A stretch of 64,000 nt of DNA from Planctomycetota bacterium (lineage in GTDB: Bacteria; Planctomycetota; Planctomycetia; Pirellulales; UBA1268), in contig VGZO01000001.1 of the NCBI GenBank assembly GCA_016872555.1, positions 62,001-126,000 on the forward strand, given 5' to 3'. Below are positions 26,880 to 36,252 of this stretch, in pieces; positions within the stretch are counted from its first letter, which is position 1, and each line of letters starts with the position of its first letter. The notes beneath the pieces were generated by a model, which had not been told where the DNA came from, did not search any database, and was given only the letters and a program-made list of their open reading frames with translations. A program made the translations under genes and the position numbers.

Positions 26880-28019
26880 TCACTGCGGGTCGAGCGACCG
26901 ACCCCGCCACGAGGTTTTCGCGCCGGCGAGCTTCCGGGCCAGTGCCCACCACTGGATCGCCACCAGGACCGCGACCCCGAGCGGGTGGCCGAGCCAGCCC
27001 ACGGCACTGCCGGTGAAGCGGCGGTCGAGCTGGATCCGCGTCGCGGCGGAGAGCGCCGCCGCCGCGACCGTGGCGACGATCGCCCATCCTGGCCAATCGC
27101 GCCAGCCGCCGAGGAGCCCCGTCCCCACGAGGACCCAGGGGAGAACCTGTCCGCCGACGAGGAGGACCGTGAACGGGACGATGGTCCGCGGCGCCCCGAT
27201 CCCCTCGGTGGCGTTCTTCGCCAGCCCGGCGAGCGTCGCCCGGCTGGTGTCGTACATCCGGCAGCTGGCGACGTCGGTGGCGTCGAAGATGTCGGTCCGC
27301 AGCCCCGCGCGGCGGTAGGCCCGCGGCAGCATCACGCCGTCGTGGAGCGACCGCCGGATCGCGGCATGGCCGCCGGCGCGCTCGTAGGCCGCCCGTCGCG
27401 TGATGAACCACTGGCCGCACCCCGCCGCCAGCGCCGGCGACGGCTGGGCCCGGGCCCGGCCGAGCGGGAGGAAGCCGAGGAGAATGAAGTGGATCAGCGG
27501 CAGCAGCAGCCGGTCGGCGGCCTGCCCGGTGATCTGCCGGGGAAAGCCGCTGACGAGGTCGGCCGCCGCAGCGTCGAGAAACGCCGCGCCGCGGGCGAGG
27601 GCGTCGGGCACCAGGCGGACGTCGGCGTCGACGAAGGCCAGCGTCTCGTGGCGGGCGGCGGCGGCGAGCTGCGCGCAGGCGTGCTGCTTCCCGCACCATC
27701 CGGCGGGGAGCGGCCGACCGGACAGGAGCCTCACGCGCGGGTCGGCCGCCGCGCGCGCGGCGACCCGCGCGGCGGTGTCGTCGCGGCTGTCGTCGTCGAG
27801 GACCACGACCTCGAGATCGACCCCCCGGCTGGCGAGGAGGTGGTCGAGGAGCCCGTCGATCGCCTCCGCTTCGTTCCGTGCCGGGACGAGTGCCGAAACG
27901 GAGTGGGGATCCCCGGGCGGGGGCGCCGGGGCGAAGCGACGGAGGTTGGCCACGACGAGGAGGGCGGGGAGCGCGGCCGTTGCCAAGGCCACGGCGGCCG
28001 CCACGCCGACGAGCGTCAT
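26880..28019 (-). CDS. GT2 glycosyltransferase, CrtQ-like (carotenoid cluster)
   Basis: A 379-residue membrane-bound family 2 glycosyltransferase. A first hydrophobic segment (1-25) is followed by the catalytic domain with V-P-A-R-N-E-A, the D-D-D-S-R-D-D motif, the D-A-D nucleotide-sugar/metal site (near 130) and a Q-x-x-R/W-like region further on; two to three membrane segments close the C-terminus. This is the layout of CrtQ, which glycosylates diaponeurosporenoate in staphyloxanthin-type pathways, and of the hopanoid-associated HpnB. The context of two carotenoid desaturases and an acyltransferase favours a carotenoid acceptor. Its start overlaps the acyltransferase stop (ATGA) and has a strong GGAGGAAGG site. 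Confidence 0.75.
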   Translation of the reverse strand: MTLVGVAAAVALATAALPALLVVANLRRFAPAPPPGDPHSVSALVPARNEAEAIDGLLDHLLASRGVDLEVVVLDDDSRDDTAARVAARAAADPRVRLLSGRPLPAGWCGKQHACAQLAAAARHETLAFVDADVRLVPDALARGAAFLDAAAADLVSGFPRQITGQAADRLLLPLIHFILLGFLPLGRARAQPSPALAAGCGQWFITRRAAYERAGGHAAIRRSLHDGVMLPRAYRRAGLRTDIFDATDVASCRMYDTSRATLAGLAKNATEGIGAPRTIVPFTVLLVGGQVLPWVLVGTGLLGGWRDWPGWAIVATVAAAALSAATRIQLDRRFTGSAVGWLGHPLGVAVLVAIQWWALARKLAGAKTSWRGRSLDPQ

Positions 28020-28867
28020 CGTCCTTCCTCCGGCGTCCGTCGCGCGTGCGCCGGGTCGAAGCGCTGGCCGCGGAGCCGCGCCACCAGCCCGCGCCAGATG
28101 TCGTAGGGGCCGCCGACGCCCACGGTGCCGTCGAGGAGCGTGCGGAATCGCCCCGGATCGCGGCTGCAAGCGGCCGCGGCGAGGCGATCCTGCGTCGCCT
28201 CGAGTGCCGCGGTCAACCCCTCCTGCCACAGGCGCCGGTCGCGGACCGGCTCGAGATCCAGCGGCGTTCCGATCGCCACCAGCGCCTCGGGGCAGCGCTC
28301 GGTCCAAAACGGATACTCGACCGCCAGCGGCACGATCCGGCCCGGGCCGCCGGCCGCCGCGACATGGGCGATGCCGGAGCGGAGCACCAGCGGGCGCGTC
28401 CGCGGGTCGACGAACTCCCCCTGCGCGGTGCACCAGAAGATCACGTCGCTCCGCGCCATCGCCGCCCGGGCGACGCGGAGGAAGCGGGCGGCGCCGGCGC
28501 GGCTGCGCGGGTCGATGCCGATGAAGCCGATCCGTTCCATGAGCCGGTAATGGCCGAGGGCCGCGGCATCGATCGGCCCGTAGCTCATCCGGCCCGGCCA
28601 GACGATCCGGCCGACCGACAGGAACACCAGCGGATCCCACCACCCCGGATGGTTGGTGTAGACGAGCACCGGCCTGTCGCCGAGGTCGGGGACCGCGTCC
28701 GGGCCGTCGAGGAGGCGGAGGGCGTGGAAGTGGCGCTCGAGATACCCGCGCACGTACCACATGAACCAGTCGTTGAGCCGGTGGGAGAACGGCGGCAGTT
28801 CCTCGGCGCGACCGGTGTCGTCGCTGGCCCCCCTGCCCCGCCGCTCCGCCGTCGCGCGCCGCGCCAT
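28016..28867 (-). CDS. PlsC-type acyltransferase (carotenoid cluster)
   Basis: A 283-residue acyltransferase. The acyl-acceptor motif N-H-P-G-W-W-D gives the H-x4-D catalytic pair, and later blocks G-F-I-G-I-D-P-R-S-R, F-W-C-T-A-Q-G-E-F and I-V-P-L-A-V-E-Y-P-F-W correspond to PlsC/LPLAT motifs II-IV, with the P-loop Glu. In the context of CrtN-type and CrtQ-like genes it probably adds a fatty acyl chain to a glycosylated C30 carotenoid; it is not homologous to the small staphylococcal CrtO. A phospholipid substrate remains possible. I prefer ATG 28867 over GTG 28915. It is coupled to the glycosyltransferase by ATGA. Confidence 0.75.
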   Translation of the reverse strand: MARRATAERRGRGASDDTGRAEELPPFSHRLNDWFMWYVRGYLERHFHALRLLDGPDAVPDLGDRPVLVYTNHPGWWDPLVFLSVGRIVWPGRMSYGPIDAAALGHYRLMERIGFIGIDPRSRAGAARFLRVARAAMARSDVIFWCTAQGEFVDPRTRPLVLRSGIAHVAAAGGPGRIVPLAVEYPFWTERCPEALVAIGTPLDLEPVRDRRLWQEGLTAALEATQDRLAAAACSRDPGRFRTLLDGTVGVGGPYDIWRGLVARLRGQRFDPAHARRTPEEGR

Positions 28868-28937
28868 GCTGGCCCCCACGGGCCGCGTTGACCGTCGCGA
28901 CGGTCGCTCGGCCACTGTCGATCGGACCGGCCCGCGC

Positions 28938-30503
28938 TCAGGCGGGCGATGCGGCCGCGGCCCGCGCCGCGTTGACCGGTTCGACGAGCCCGTCGCGGTC
29001 GACGCAGTCCCCGGCGATCCAGCCCGACATCAGCACCATCGGCATCCCCGGCCCCGGATGGGCGGCACCGCCGGCGAGGTACAGCCCGCGGATGTCGGGC
29101 GACCGGTTCGCGGGCTTGAAGGCACCGAAGAACCGGCCGTGGCTCGCCAGCCCGTAGATCGCGCCGTCGAGCACGCGGTAGCGGTCGTGGATGTCCTGCG
29201 GCGTCAGGGCCCGTTCGAAGACGATGTGGCGCTCGAGGTCGCGGAGGCCGGCGGTCGATTCGAGCTTCTCGATGATCCGCTTGCGGTAGGCGGGGAACAT
29301 CGCCTTCCAATCGTGGTGCGGCCGCAGATAGGGGGTGTGGACGAGAACGTACAGCGCCTCGCCGCCGGGGGGGGCCACCTCGGGTTCGGTGATCGCCGGG
29401 GCGCAGACGTAGCAGGTCGGATCGGGGGCCGGCTCGCCGCGCCGGTAGATCGTCTCGAACTCCTCGTGGGCATCGGCGGAGAAGACGAAATTGTGATGGA
29501 TCAGCTGCTCGTAGCGGCGGTCGAGGCCGAGATAGAGCACGACCCCCGAGCAGGCCGGCTCGTACCGGCGCCGGCCGAGGAACCGGTCGCCGGCCGGCGC
29601 GGTGAGCAGTTCGCGGTGGGTCCGCACCGAGTCGCTGTTGCTGACCACGGCGGCCGCGGGGAGCCGCTCGCCGGCGGCCGTCTCGACCCCACGGACCCGG
29701 CCCCCCTCGACGATGATCCGCCGCACCTCGGTGCGGGTGCGGATCTCGACGCCGAGGTCGATCGCCAGGCTCGACAGCGCCCGCGGGACCGCGCCTGTGC
29801 CGCCGCGCGGATACCAGACGCCGTCATGCGACTGCATGTGGGCGATCCCACACAGCACGGCCGGCGAGGCGTCGGGGGCGCTGCCGACGTATTGCGTGAA
29901 GTGGTCGAGCATCTGCGCGGTGCGCGGATCGGCGACGAACGAGCGCACGGTCCCGGCGACGCTGTGGCCCGGGCGCATGTTCATCACTTCGCGGAGGACG
30001 CCGAGCGACATCCCCCGGCGAGGATCGAACATGTCGCCGAGCCCCCCCACACTCCGCCAGAAGAAAAAGTCGTCCGACAGCCGGTGGAGCCGCTCGGCGA
30101 GGGCCATGAAGCGGCCGTAGCCCGCTGCCGACCCGGTGCCCGGGGCGTAGGAGTCGAGGGTCCGCTGCATCTCGGCGACGTCGGCGACGAGGTCGAGCGT
30201 CGAGCCGTCGGTAAAGAAGCTCCGCCATTGCGGATCGAGCGGCACCAGGTCGAGCGCCGTGTCGAGGTCGCGATCGGCCTCGGCCCAGATCCGCCGCAGG
30301 ACCCCCGGGATCGTGAGGATCGTCGGGCCCATGTCGAACCGGTAGCCCTGCTCGGCGAGCACGGCCGCCTTCCCCCCGACCCAGGAGTTGGCCTCCAGCA
30401 GCGTGACCGCGTAGCCGCGGGCGGCGAGCGTGCATGCCGACGCCAGCCCGGCAAGCCCTCCTCCGACGACGATCACGCGGCGAGTTTCATCGACGTGTTT
30501 CAT
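28938..30503 (-). CDS. CrtI/CrtN-family carotenoid oxidoreductase 2
   Basis: A 521-residue FAD-dependent desaturase. It opens with V-I-V-V-G-G-G-L-A-G-L-A-S-A, the ADP-binding fold, then L-E-A-N and W-V-G-G-K-A (the GGR/K-type loop). The C-terminal I-R-G-L-Y-L-A-G-G-A-A-H-P-G-P-G-M-P block is the carotenoid-desaturase signature. It should dehydrogenate or oxidise the carotenoid backbone at the membrane. Which step cannot be assigned, because CrtN-like desaturases and CrtP-like oxidases share these motifs. It starts 69 bases after gene 1 and ends 70 bases before the acyltransferase, in one leftward operon. Confidence 0.85.
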   Translation of the reverse strand: MKHVDETRRVIVVGGGLAGLASACTLAARGYAVTLLEANSWVGGKAAVLAEQGYRFDMGPTILTIPGVLRRIWAEADRDLDTALDLVPLDPQWRSFFTDGSTLDLVADVAEMQRTLDSYAPGTGSAAGYGRFMALAERLHRLSDDFFFWRSVGGLGDMFDPRRGMSLGVLREVMNMRPGHSVAGTVRSFVADPRTAQMLDHFTQYVGSAPDASPAVLCGIAHMQSHDGVWYPRGGTGAVPRALSSLAIDLGVEIRTRTEVRRIIVEGGRVRGVETAAGERLPAAAVVSNSDSVRTHRELLTAPAGDRFLGRRRYEPACSGVVLYLGLDRRYEQLIHHNFVFSADAHEEFETIYRRGEPAPDPTCYVCAPAITEPEVAPPGGEALYVLVHTPYLRPHHDWKAMFPAYRKRIIEKLESTAGLRDLERHIVFERALTPQDIHDRYRVLDGAIYGLASHGRFFGAFKPANRSPDIRGLYLAGGAAHPGPGMPMVLMSGWIAGDCVDRDGLVEPVNAARAAAASPA

Positions 30504-30572
30504 GCTCAGTCTCGCTCTCCCGCCACCTGCCGGACCGCGGACGATCACCCGGGCCGCGATCGGGTGCACAGC

Positions 30573-32123
30573 CTACACCGCCGCGGGTTCCCCCGTGCGC
30601 CGTCCGGCATCCCGCGGCGGGCGGCCGGGCGCCGACGCCGCGAGCCCGAGGTCGTCGAGGAGGAGCTCGGCGGTGATCCGCGCCGAGGAGTAAATCACCG
30701 GCAGGCCGCTGCCGGGATGGGTGCCACCGCCGACGAGGTAGGTGCGTTCGAGATCCTCGAAGCGGTTGTGGGGCCGCCGATGGAGCATCTGGCCGAGATC
30801 GTGGGCGAGGTTGAACGTGGCGCCGCGGTGGATCTCGTAGGCCTGCTCCCAGTCGTCGGGCGTCACCATCTTCTCGTAGCGGATCCGGTCGCGGACCCGT
30901 TCGATGCCGATCCGCTCGATTTGATCGAGCGCCACCTCGCGGTACGCCGCGGCCTCGCGCGACCAGTCGACGTTGGGGTGGCGGTGGGTCACCGGGATGA
31001 GGATATAGAGCGTCGAGTGCCCCGCCGGCGCCAGGCTCGGGTCGGTGATGCAGGCGTTCTGCACGTACATCGACGGGTCGCGCGAGAGGCGGTGGCGCGT
31101 CTCGATGTCGGCGAGGTTGTCGCGGTAGTTTTCCGACAGGTAGATCGTGTGATGAGGCACGTCGGCGTCGAGCCCCTCGACGCCGAGATAGAGCATGAAC
31201 GTCGAGCAGGAGAAACGCGACGTCGCCAGTTTGCGGTCGTTCCAGCGGCGCCGCAGCCTGTCGGGCACCAGCCGGGTCATCGTCCGGGCGAAGTCGGCGT
31301 TGACCACCGTGGCGTCGGCGGCGTAGCTGCGCTGCGCCGTCCGCACCGCGCTGATCGCCCGGCCGTCGAACTCGAGCGCCTCGACGGCCTCGCCGTAATG
31401 GAACTCGACCCCCATGTCGGCGGCGATCCGCGCCATCGCCTCCGACACCGCCCCGCAGCCGCCCACCGGGTGGTAGACGCCGTGCTCGTACTCGAGGAAC
31501 GAGAGGATCGAGAACAGGCTCGGGCAGCGGAACGGCGACATCCCGAGGTATTTCGACTGGAACGTGAACGCCAGCCGGACGCGCTCGTCGGAGAAGAATG
31601 TCGCCAGTTCGGAGTCGAGGCTTTTCCAGGGCTTGAGGAGCGGGACGAGTTTGAGGAGGTCGGGATTCGCCAGATCGAGCCAGCTCTGGAACGGCTGCTC
31701 GAGAAACGGGGCGAACCGGGAGAACTTGGTCCGCGTCGCCTCCATGAACCGCGTGAACGAGCCGGAATCGGCCGGCGACAGCCGCGAGACCTCGGCCTCC
31801 ATCCGGGCCACGTCCGGCGTGGCACGGAGCTCGCCGCCGCCACCGAACGCGATCCGGTACTGCGGGTCGAGGCGGATCATCTCCACCTCGCGGCGGAGGT
31901 CGTACCCGCAGGCGCCGAACACCTCTTCGAGGACGCGCGGGTAGAGGAAGAACGTCGGACCGAGATCGAACCGGTAACCGCCGGGGGCGGTGATCGTGCT
32001 CGTGCGACCTCCGGGAACGGGAAGCCGCTCGAGGACCCGGACGCGGAGCCCGGCATTCGCCAGGAGCATGGCGATCGCCAACCCGCCCGGCCCGGCACCG
32101 ATGATGTTGACTGTGCGCGCCAT
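30573..32123 (-). CDS. CrtI/CrtN-family carotenoid oxidoreductase 1
   Basis: A 516-residue FAD-dependent desaturase and first gene of the carotenoid operon. The start [18 protein letters not shown] is the Rossmann FAD site, followed by L-E-R-L and V-P-G-G-R-T-S. Downstream are [18 protein letters not shown] and the C-terminal [15 protein letters not shown] block. Family members desaturate phytoene or diapophytoene/squalene-type backbones. The length and motif spacing differ enough from the neighbour for them to have separate steps. A TTGACC-N16-TATAGT promoter lies 143 bases upstream. Confidence 0.87.
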   Translation of the reverse strand: MARTVNIIGAGPGGLAIAMLLANAGLRVRVLERLPVPGGRTSTITAPGGYRFDLGPTFFLYPRVLEEVFGACGYDLRREVEMIRLDPQYRIAFGGGGELRATPDVARMEAEVSRLSPADSGSFTRFMEATRTKFSRFAPFLEQPFQSWLDLANPDLLKLVPLLKPWKSLDSELATFFSDERVRLAFTFQSKYLGMSPFRCPSLFSILSFLEYEHGVYHPVGGCGAVSEAMARIAADMGVEFHYGEAVEALEFDGRAISAVRTAQRSYAADATVVNADFARTMTRLVPDRLRRRWNDRKLATSRFSCSTFMLYLGVEGLDADVPHHTIYLSENYRDNLADIETRHRLSRDPSMYVQNACITDPSLAPAGHSTLYILIPVTHRHPNVDWSREAAAYREVALDQIERIGIERVRDRIRYEKMVTPDDWEQAYEIHRGATFNLAHDLGQMLHRRPHNRFEDLERTYLVGGGTHPGSGLPVIYSSARITAELLLDDLGLAASAPGRPPRDAGRRTGEPAAV

Positions 32124-32265
32124 CCGTCCGCCGCGGCCGAACCGATCCTGGCCGGCGGGATGGACCGGCGCGGAGCCGGCATTCCATCCCGGAGCCGTTG
32201 GCGGCCTGACGACAGGACACGCCCGAGCCCGACTGCCACCCGAACGGGGTGCCAGAAAGACCGAA

Positions 32266-32293
32266 ACTATAGGTCGGCGCTGCGGACGGTCAA
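32266..32293 (-). promoter_or_regulatory. Sigma70-type promoter of the carotenoid operon
   Basis: On the minus strand the bases read TTGACC (32293-32288), a 16-base spacer, and TATAGT (32271-32266). Both boxes match five of six consensus positions. It points to the first carotenoid gene, whose start is at 32123. Confidence 0.6.
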
Positions 32294-32340
32294 GAAATCG
32301 ACAGCCGCAGCGGCTGCGTCGCCCCCGAGTGCCCCCATGC

Positions 32341-32892
32341 TCACCAGCCGGGATAGACGTATCCCGAGCGGACCGGCCGCAGACCGCCGAACAGCCCGCG
32401 CCGCAGCGGAACGACGACGGTCGCCGGGGCCATCGGCACCATCGGCATGGCGGAAACCGTCACGGCGGGCGCGTAGCCAGCGGTGACGACGGTCGCGGTG
32501 GCGGAGACCGGCGCGGGTGCCATGGCCGTCGCATAGCTCGGAGCATGATAGGTGGTCACCGGGCGGGCGCTGGTGACGAACGTCGGCGCGACGCCGCTGG
32601 GCAGCGCCGAGATCGCCAGCGGCGTGTAGCCGGTGTTGCCGAGCGAACTCGACGGCACCGTGTCGACGACCGGCACGGGCACCGACGCCAGCGGCACGGC
32701 CTGGACGACCGGGGGCGAGAAGGCCGTCACGGCGGCGTAGTTGCCCACCGGCGAGTAGTTGGCGACGTACGGGCCGGCGGCCGGCGCGAACATCGGCACC
32801 ACCGGCCTGTAGACGATCGTCTGGGCGGGCAGCGGCGCCGCCACGGCGGCAACGGCGATCGCGAACATGAACGGAGAGACGGGGCGGAGCAT
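32341..32892 (-). CDS. Small secreted Val/Pro/Ala-rich protein
   Basis: A 183-residue exported protein with a signal peptide (cut near PAQ-T, residue 24). The mature part is almost all Pro, Val, Ala, Thr and Ser with periodic Tyr ([20 protein letters not shown]), and ends in a [16 protein letters not shown] segment that looks folded or membrane-binding. No enzyme motif is seen. It is probably a cell-wall or surface component. The start ATG 32892 has only CGGAAACC upstream. The reading frame remains open far upstream as a shadow of the 33124 gene and should not be read as one large protein. Confidence 0.6.
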   Translation of the reverse strand: MLRPVSPFMFAIAVAAVAAPLPAQTIVYRPVVPMFAPAAGPYVANYSPVGNYAAVTAFSPPVVQAVPLASVPVPVVDTVPSSSLGNTGYTPLAISALPSGVAPTFVTSARPVTTYHAPSYATAMAPAPVSATATVVTAGYAPAVTVSAMPMVPMAPATVVVPLRRGLFGGLRPVRSGYVYPGW

Positions 32893-33123
32893 CGCGGGGT
32901 TTCCGGGGGGAGCGCGGGGCGGAATCGGCCGGAGGCGGGCGTGGCGGGGTGCTGGAGAGTGGCCCGGACCGACTTGTGGAACCGGCGTGACAACCGGAAG
33001 AATACGCCCCCTCGGACGGTGTCTGCAAATTGCGGCCCCCCCGACCACGCCTCGGCGCGGCGGTCGGGACGGCACGATCGCCCCAGTCGCCCCAATCGTC
33101 GTTCCCCGACTTGTGAGGGCCCC

Positions 33124-35874
33124 GTGTCCGCCCCGGTTTCTCCCCCTGGTCTCCAACCGCCTGGGTCTGGCGCCGACGTCGTGTCGGTGCCCCGCGCGCT
33201 GCCGGCGCTGTTGGTGACGCGCTTCTTCACGCTCGCCAACGACCACGCGCTGAAGTGGCTGGCGATCGGCCTGGGCAAGCGGCTCGTCGACCAGGGGCAG
33301 GTGTCGCTCGTCCTCACCATCGGCCTGGTCGGTCTGTCGCTCCCCTACGTCCTCTTCTCGTGGCTCGCCGGGTCGCTCGCCGATCGGCGAGCGAAGACGT
33401 CGGTCATCCGCTGGGCCAAGGTCGCGGAGCTCGGGATCGCGCTGGCGGCGACCGCCGTGGTCGGCCTCGGCCTCGGAACGGGGGGCGAGTGGCGCGGCCT
33501 GCCGGTTGGGCTGTGGCTCCTCCTCGGCACCGTGATGGCGATCGGCATGCAGGCCGCGCTGATGACACCGGCGATCGTCGGCGTGCTGCCCGAGATCGTG
33601 CCGGCGGCACGGTTGACCGCGGCCAACGGCGTGTTCGCGCTGGTGTCGCTGATCGCCGTCCTCGCCGGCACCGCGGCCGGCAACTGGCTCGCCGATGCCA
33701 CGCCGCTCGCGGCGACCGCCCCGGCCTGGGACCGGGCGCTGCCGACGGCGCTGGTCATCGGGGGGATCGCGCTGGCCGGTTGGGTGGCGTCGCTGTGCCT
33801 CCCGCGCCTGCCCGCCGCCGATCCCGACGCGCCGCCGGCGTGGAACGCGCTGTCGCGCACCCGGGCCGACCTCTCCCTCCTGGCCAGCCGTCCCGATCTC
33901 GCCGCGGCGGCCGCGGGCATCGTCTTCTTCTGGGCGATCGGCGCCGTGGCGCAGGCCAACGTCGATCAATTCGCCACCGAGGCCGGGGCGTCGTCGCAGG
34001 CCCAGGTGGTGCCGTTCCTGGTGGCGCTGGTCGCCGGCATCGGCGCCGGGAGCGTCGTCACCGGCAAGCTGGCGGCGCGGCCGGCGGGAGCCGATCCGCG
34101 CGTCGATCTCGGCTTCGTGCCGGTCGGGGCACTGATCATGGCGGTGTCGTTCGTCGCCCTTGCCCTGAGCGGAGGGCGGTTCCTCGAAGGGGGCGGCCAC
34201 GCCTGGGGAGTGCTCGCCTGGTTGGCGATCCTCGGCTTCGGTGCGGGCATGTTCGACGTGCCGCTCGAGACGTTCCAGCAGGCGCGGAGCCCGGGCGACC
34301 GGCTCGGCAGCGTCCTGGCAGCCACCAACCTCCTGCTCTTCAGCGGCATGTTCCTCGCCTCCCTGGGCTACGGGGCGCTGCGCGCTCCGCTCGGTCCCGG
34401 CGGTGGCCCCTGGCTGTCGGCGCGGGCGATCTTCGGGTTGTTCGCGGTCGCCTCGGTCGGCGCCGCCGCCGTCGCGGTGTGGTGCGCGCCGCGGGCGACG
34501 CTGCGGCGCGCGGTCGCGGCCGTGGTCCACGCCGCGTACCGCTTCCGGGTCGTCGACGCCGCGAAGATGCCGGTGACCGGGCCGCTGGTCGTGGTCGCCA
34601 ACCACGTCTCGTGGCTCGACGGTTTCCTCGTCGCGCTGGCATCGCCGCGTTCGACCCGGATGGTCGTCTACGGCCCCAACATCCAGGGGCGGTTCCTCCG
34701 CATGCTCGCCGACCAGTGGCGGTTCATCCTCTTCGACCCGCGGCCGAAGTCGATCGGCGGCGCCTTGAAGACGATCCAGTCGGGGCTCGAGGCCGGTGAC
34801 CTGGTCGGGATTTTCTCCGAGGGGGGCATCTCCCGGACCGGCCAGGTCATCGGCTTCAAGCGCGGCCTGGGGTGGTTGCTCGAACGGGTCAACGCCCCGA
34901 TCCAGCCGCTGGTGATCGACGGCCTGTGGGGGAGCCGGTTCTCGTTCGCGGAAGCGAGGTTTTTCGGTACCAAACGGACGAGCCGGTGGCGCCGCGGGGT
35001 GACGCTCACGTTCGGCCCCCCGCTTCCCGTGGGCACCCCTCCCGAGATCGCGCGGCTGGCGCTCCAGGACGTCGCCGCCACCGCCGCGCGGCAGCGCCAT
35101 GCCGGCTCCGCGCGGAGCGCCGCGACGGCCGCGGTGGAGCTTCCCGCGGGGACCCTCGACGGGGCGGCGCTCGTGGCGCTGGCCGAGGCGTTCGACGGGG
35201 CCTGCCTCGTGAAGCGCGGCGACGTCCTCGCCAGCTCGCTGGCCGCCGACGACCCGCTGGGCCGCACGCTCGGGCCCCTCGGCGCGAAACTGCTCGGCAT
35301 CGACGGGGCGGTGATCGACGGTGCAGCCCCGGCCGGCGAGATTGCCAGCCGTCTCACCGCCGCCCGGGCGACGATCTGGCTGGCCACGGTCGACCAGGTC
35401 GAGCGGCTGGCCTCCTCGCCGGGCAGTGTCGCGCTCCCCGCGACGCTCGACGCCGTCGTCGTGCCGGTGGCGGATCTCGCCTCCCACGCCCGGGCGGCTG
35501 CGGCACGGGCCCCGTTCCAGCGGCGTTTCGGCGTCGAGCCGGTGACCGCGTTGGCCGTCGCCGACGCGCAGGTGCTGCTGGCCATGAACACGCCGCCGGC
35601 GCGGGTGCCGGCGGGGCACGAGGTCGTGCTCGCACCGGACTCGCTGGGGCGCGTCGTGGCGGGGGCGGTGGTCTGGCCCGACGCGGGGCGCCGCGACGAG
35701 CTCGGTCTGGCGCGGCTCGCGGGAAGCGCCGCGGCCGCCGGCGGGGCCGTCGCCGTCGGGGCGATGCTGCCCCGCCCGGGTGGACTGGCGCCCGGAGAGC
35801 CGGGGGCGCTGCCGCTCGCCGAACGCCTCGCGATCGACGGCGACGGATTCCTCCGCCCGGCCGCAGCGGAGTGA
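33124..35874 (+). CDS. MFS-PlsC fusion with C-terminal eroded acyl-ACP synthetase-like domain
   Basis: A 916-residue, three-part protein. Residues about 25-455 are an MFS transporter of the LplT type (G-L-S-L-P-Y-V-L-F-S-W, ...S-L-A-D-R-R-A-K, ten to twelve membrane segments). Residues about 470-670 are a PlsC acyltransferase with N-H-V-S-W-L-D (His494, Asp499), F-S-E-G-G-I-S and matching later blocks. The last 240 or so align by eye with the AMP-forming domain of Aas-type synthetases (F-x-R-F-G-V-E-P-V near residue 800, L-A-M-N-T-P-P, D-S-L-G-R-V-V-A-G) but lack the P-loop and the Y-G-x-T-E motif. It probably recycles lysophospholipid; the third domain should be inactive. It starts with GTG at 33124 after GAGGG. 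Confidence 0.78.
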   Translation: MSAPVSPPGLQPPGSGADVVSVPRALPALLVTRFFTLANDHALKWLAIGLGKRLVDQGQVSLVLTIGLVGLSLPYVLFSWLAGSLADRRAKTSVIRWAKVAELGIALAATAVVGLGLGTGGEWRGLPVGLWLLLGTVMAIGMQAALMTPAIVGVLPEIVPAARLTAANGVFALVSLIAVLAGTAAGNWLADATPLAATAPAWDRALPTALVIGGIALAGWVASLCLPRLPAADPDAPPAWNALSRTRADLSLLASRPDLAAAAAGIVFFWAIGAVAQANVDQFATEAGASSQAQVVPFLVALVAGIGAGSVVTGKLAARPAGADPRVDLGFVPVGALIMAVSFVALALSGGRFLEGGGHAWGVLAWLAILGFGAGMFDVPLETFQQARSPGDRLGSVLAATNLLLFSGMFLASLGYGALRAPLGPGGGPWLSARAIFGLFAVASVGAAAVAVWCAPRATLRRAVAAVVHAAYRFRVVDAAKMPVTGPLVVVANHVSWLDGFLVALASPRSTRMVVYGPNIQGRFLRMLADQWRFILFDPRPKSIGGALKTIQSGLEAGDLVGIFSEGGISRTGQVIGFKRGLGWLLERVNAPIQPLVIDGLWGSRFSFAEARFFGTKRTSRWRRGVTLTFGPPLPVGTPPEIARLALQDVAATAARQRHAGSARSAATAAVELPAGTLDGAALVALAEAFDGACLVKRGDVLASSLAADDPLGRTLGPLGAKLLGIDGAVIDGAAPAGEIASRLTAARATIWLATVDQVERLASSPGSVALPATLDAVVVPVADLASHARAAAARAPFQRRFGVEPVTALAVADAQVLLAMNTPPARVPAGHEVVLAPDSLGRVVAGAVVWPDAGRRDELGLARLAGSAAAAGGAVAVGAMLPRPGGLAPGEPGALPLAERLAIDGDGFLRPAAAE

Positions 35875-35893
35875 CCGCGGACCCTTGTCGGCT

Positions 35894-35921
35894 TTGAGGG
35901 ATGGAGGCCGCGCTGTATTCT
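35894..35921 (+). promoter_or_regulatory. Probable promoter of tRNA-Arg
   Basis: TTGAGG (35894-35899), 16-base spacer, TATTCT (35916-35921), each four of six consensus matches, 36 bases before the tRNA. It fits a stand-alone tRNA transcript. Confidence 0.42.
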
Positions 35922-35957
35922 TGAGCGACGGTCTGCGGACTCGCGCCGCGGCCCGAC

Positions 35958-36031
<74 letters not shown>

Positions 36032-36152
36032 GTTCACGGCACCGCTCGAGGCGGTGAGATGACGTCCGCGATCCGAAGCCATGCGGATGCTCGATCGATC
36101 CGGTCTGAGTCGGCCCTCGGCTCTGCCTCGGGGCGACTGTGGGCAGGTCCAG

Positions 36153-36222
36153 CTTTGGACTTGGGCCTTTGGACTTGGGCCTTTGGACTTGGGCCTTTGG
36201 ACTTGGGCCTTTGGACTTGGGC
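36153..36222 (+). repeat. 14-bp tandem repeat, five perfect copies
   Basis: The unit ctttggacttgggc is repeated five times without a mismatch between tRNA-Arg and ruvC. It is markedly more AT-rich than the surroundings, and 14 is not a multiple of three, so it is not coding. No inverted repeat of any length is formed. Such minisatellites vary in copy number by slippage. Confidence 0.95.
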
Positions 36223-36252
36223 CAGCGCGGCGGCAACCGCTAGTCTGCCCCC

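Noticed and set aside
28761-32486. 1241-residue plus-strand ORF
   Set aside because: It is antisense to the carotenoid operon, shows no domain, and is Arg/Asp-rich as expected for a GC shadow.
36153-36222. 14-bp tandem repeat as a CRISPR array
   Set aside because: The units are contiguous with no spacers, too short, and no cas gene is near.
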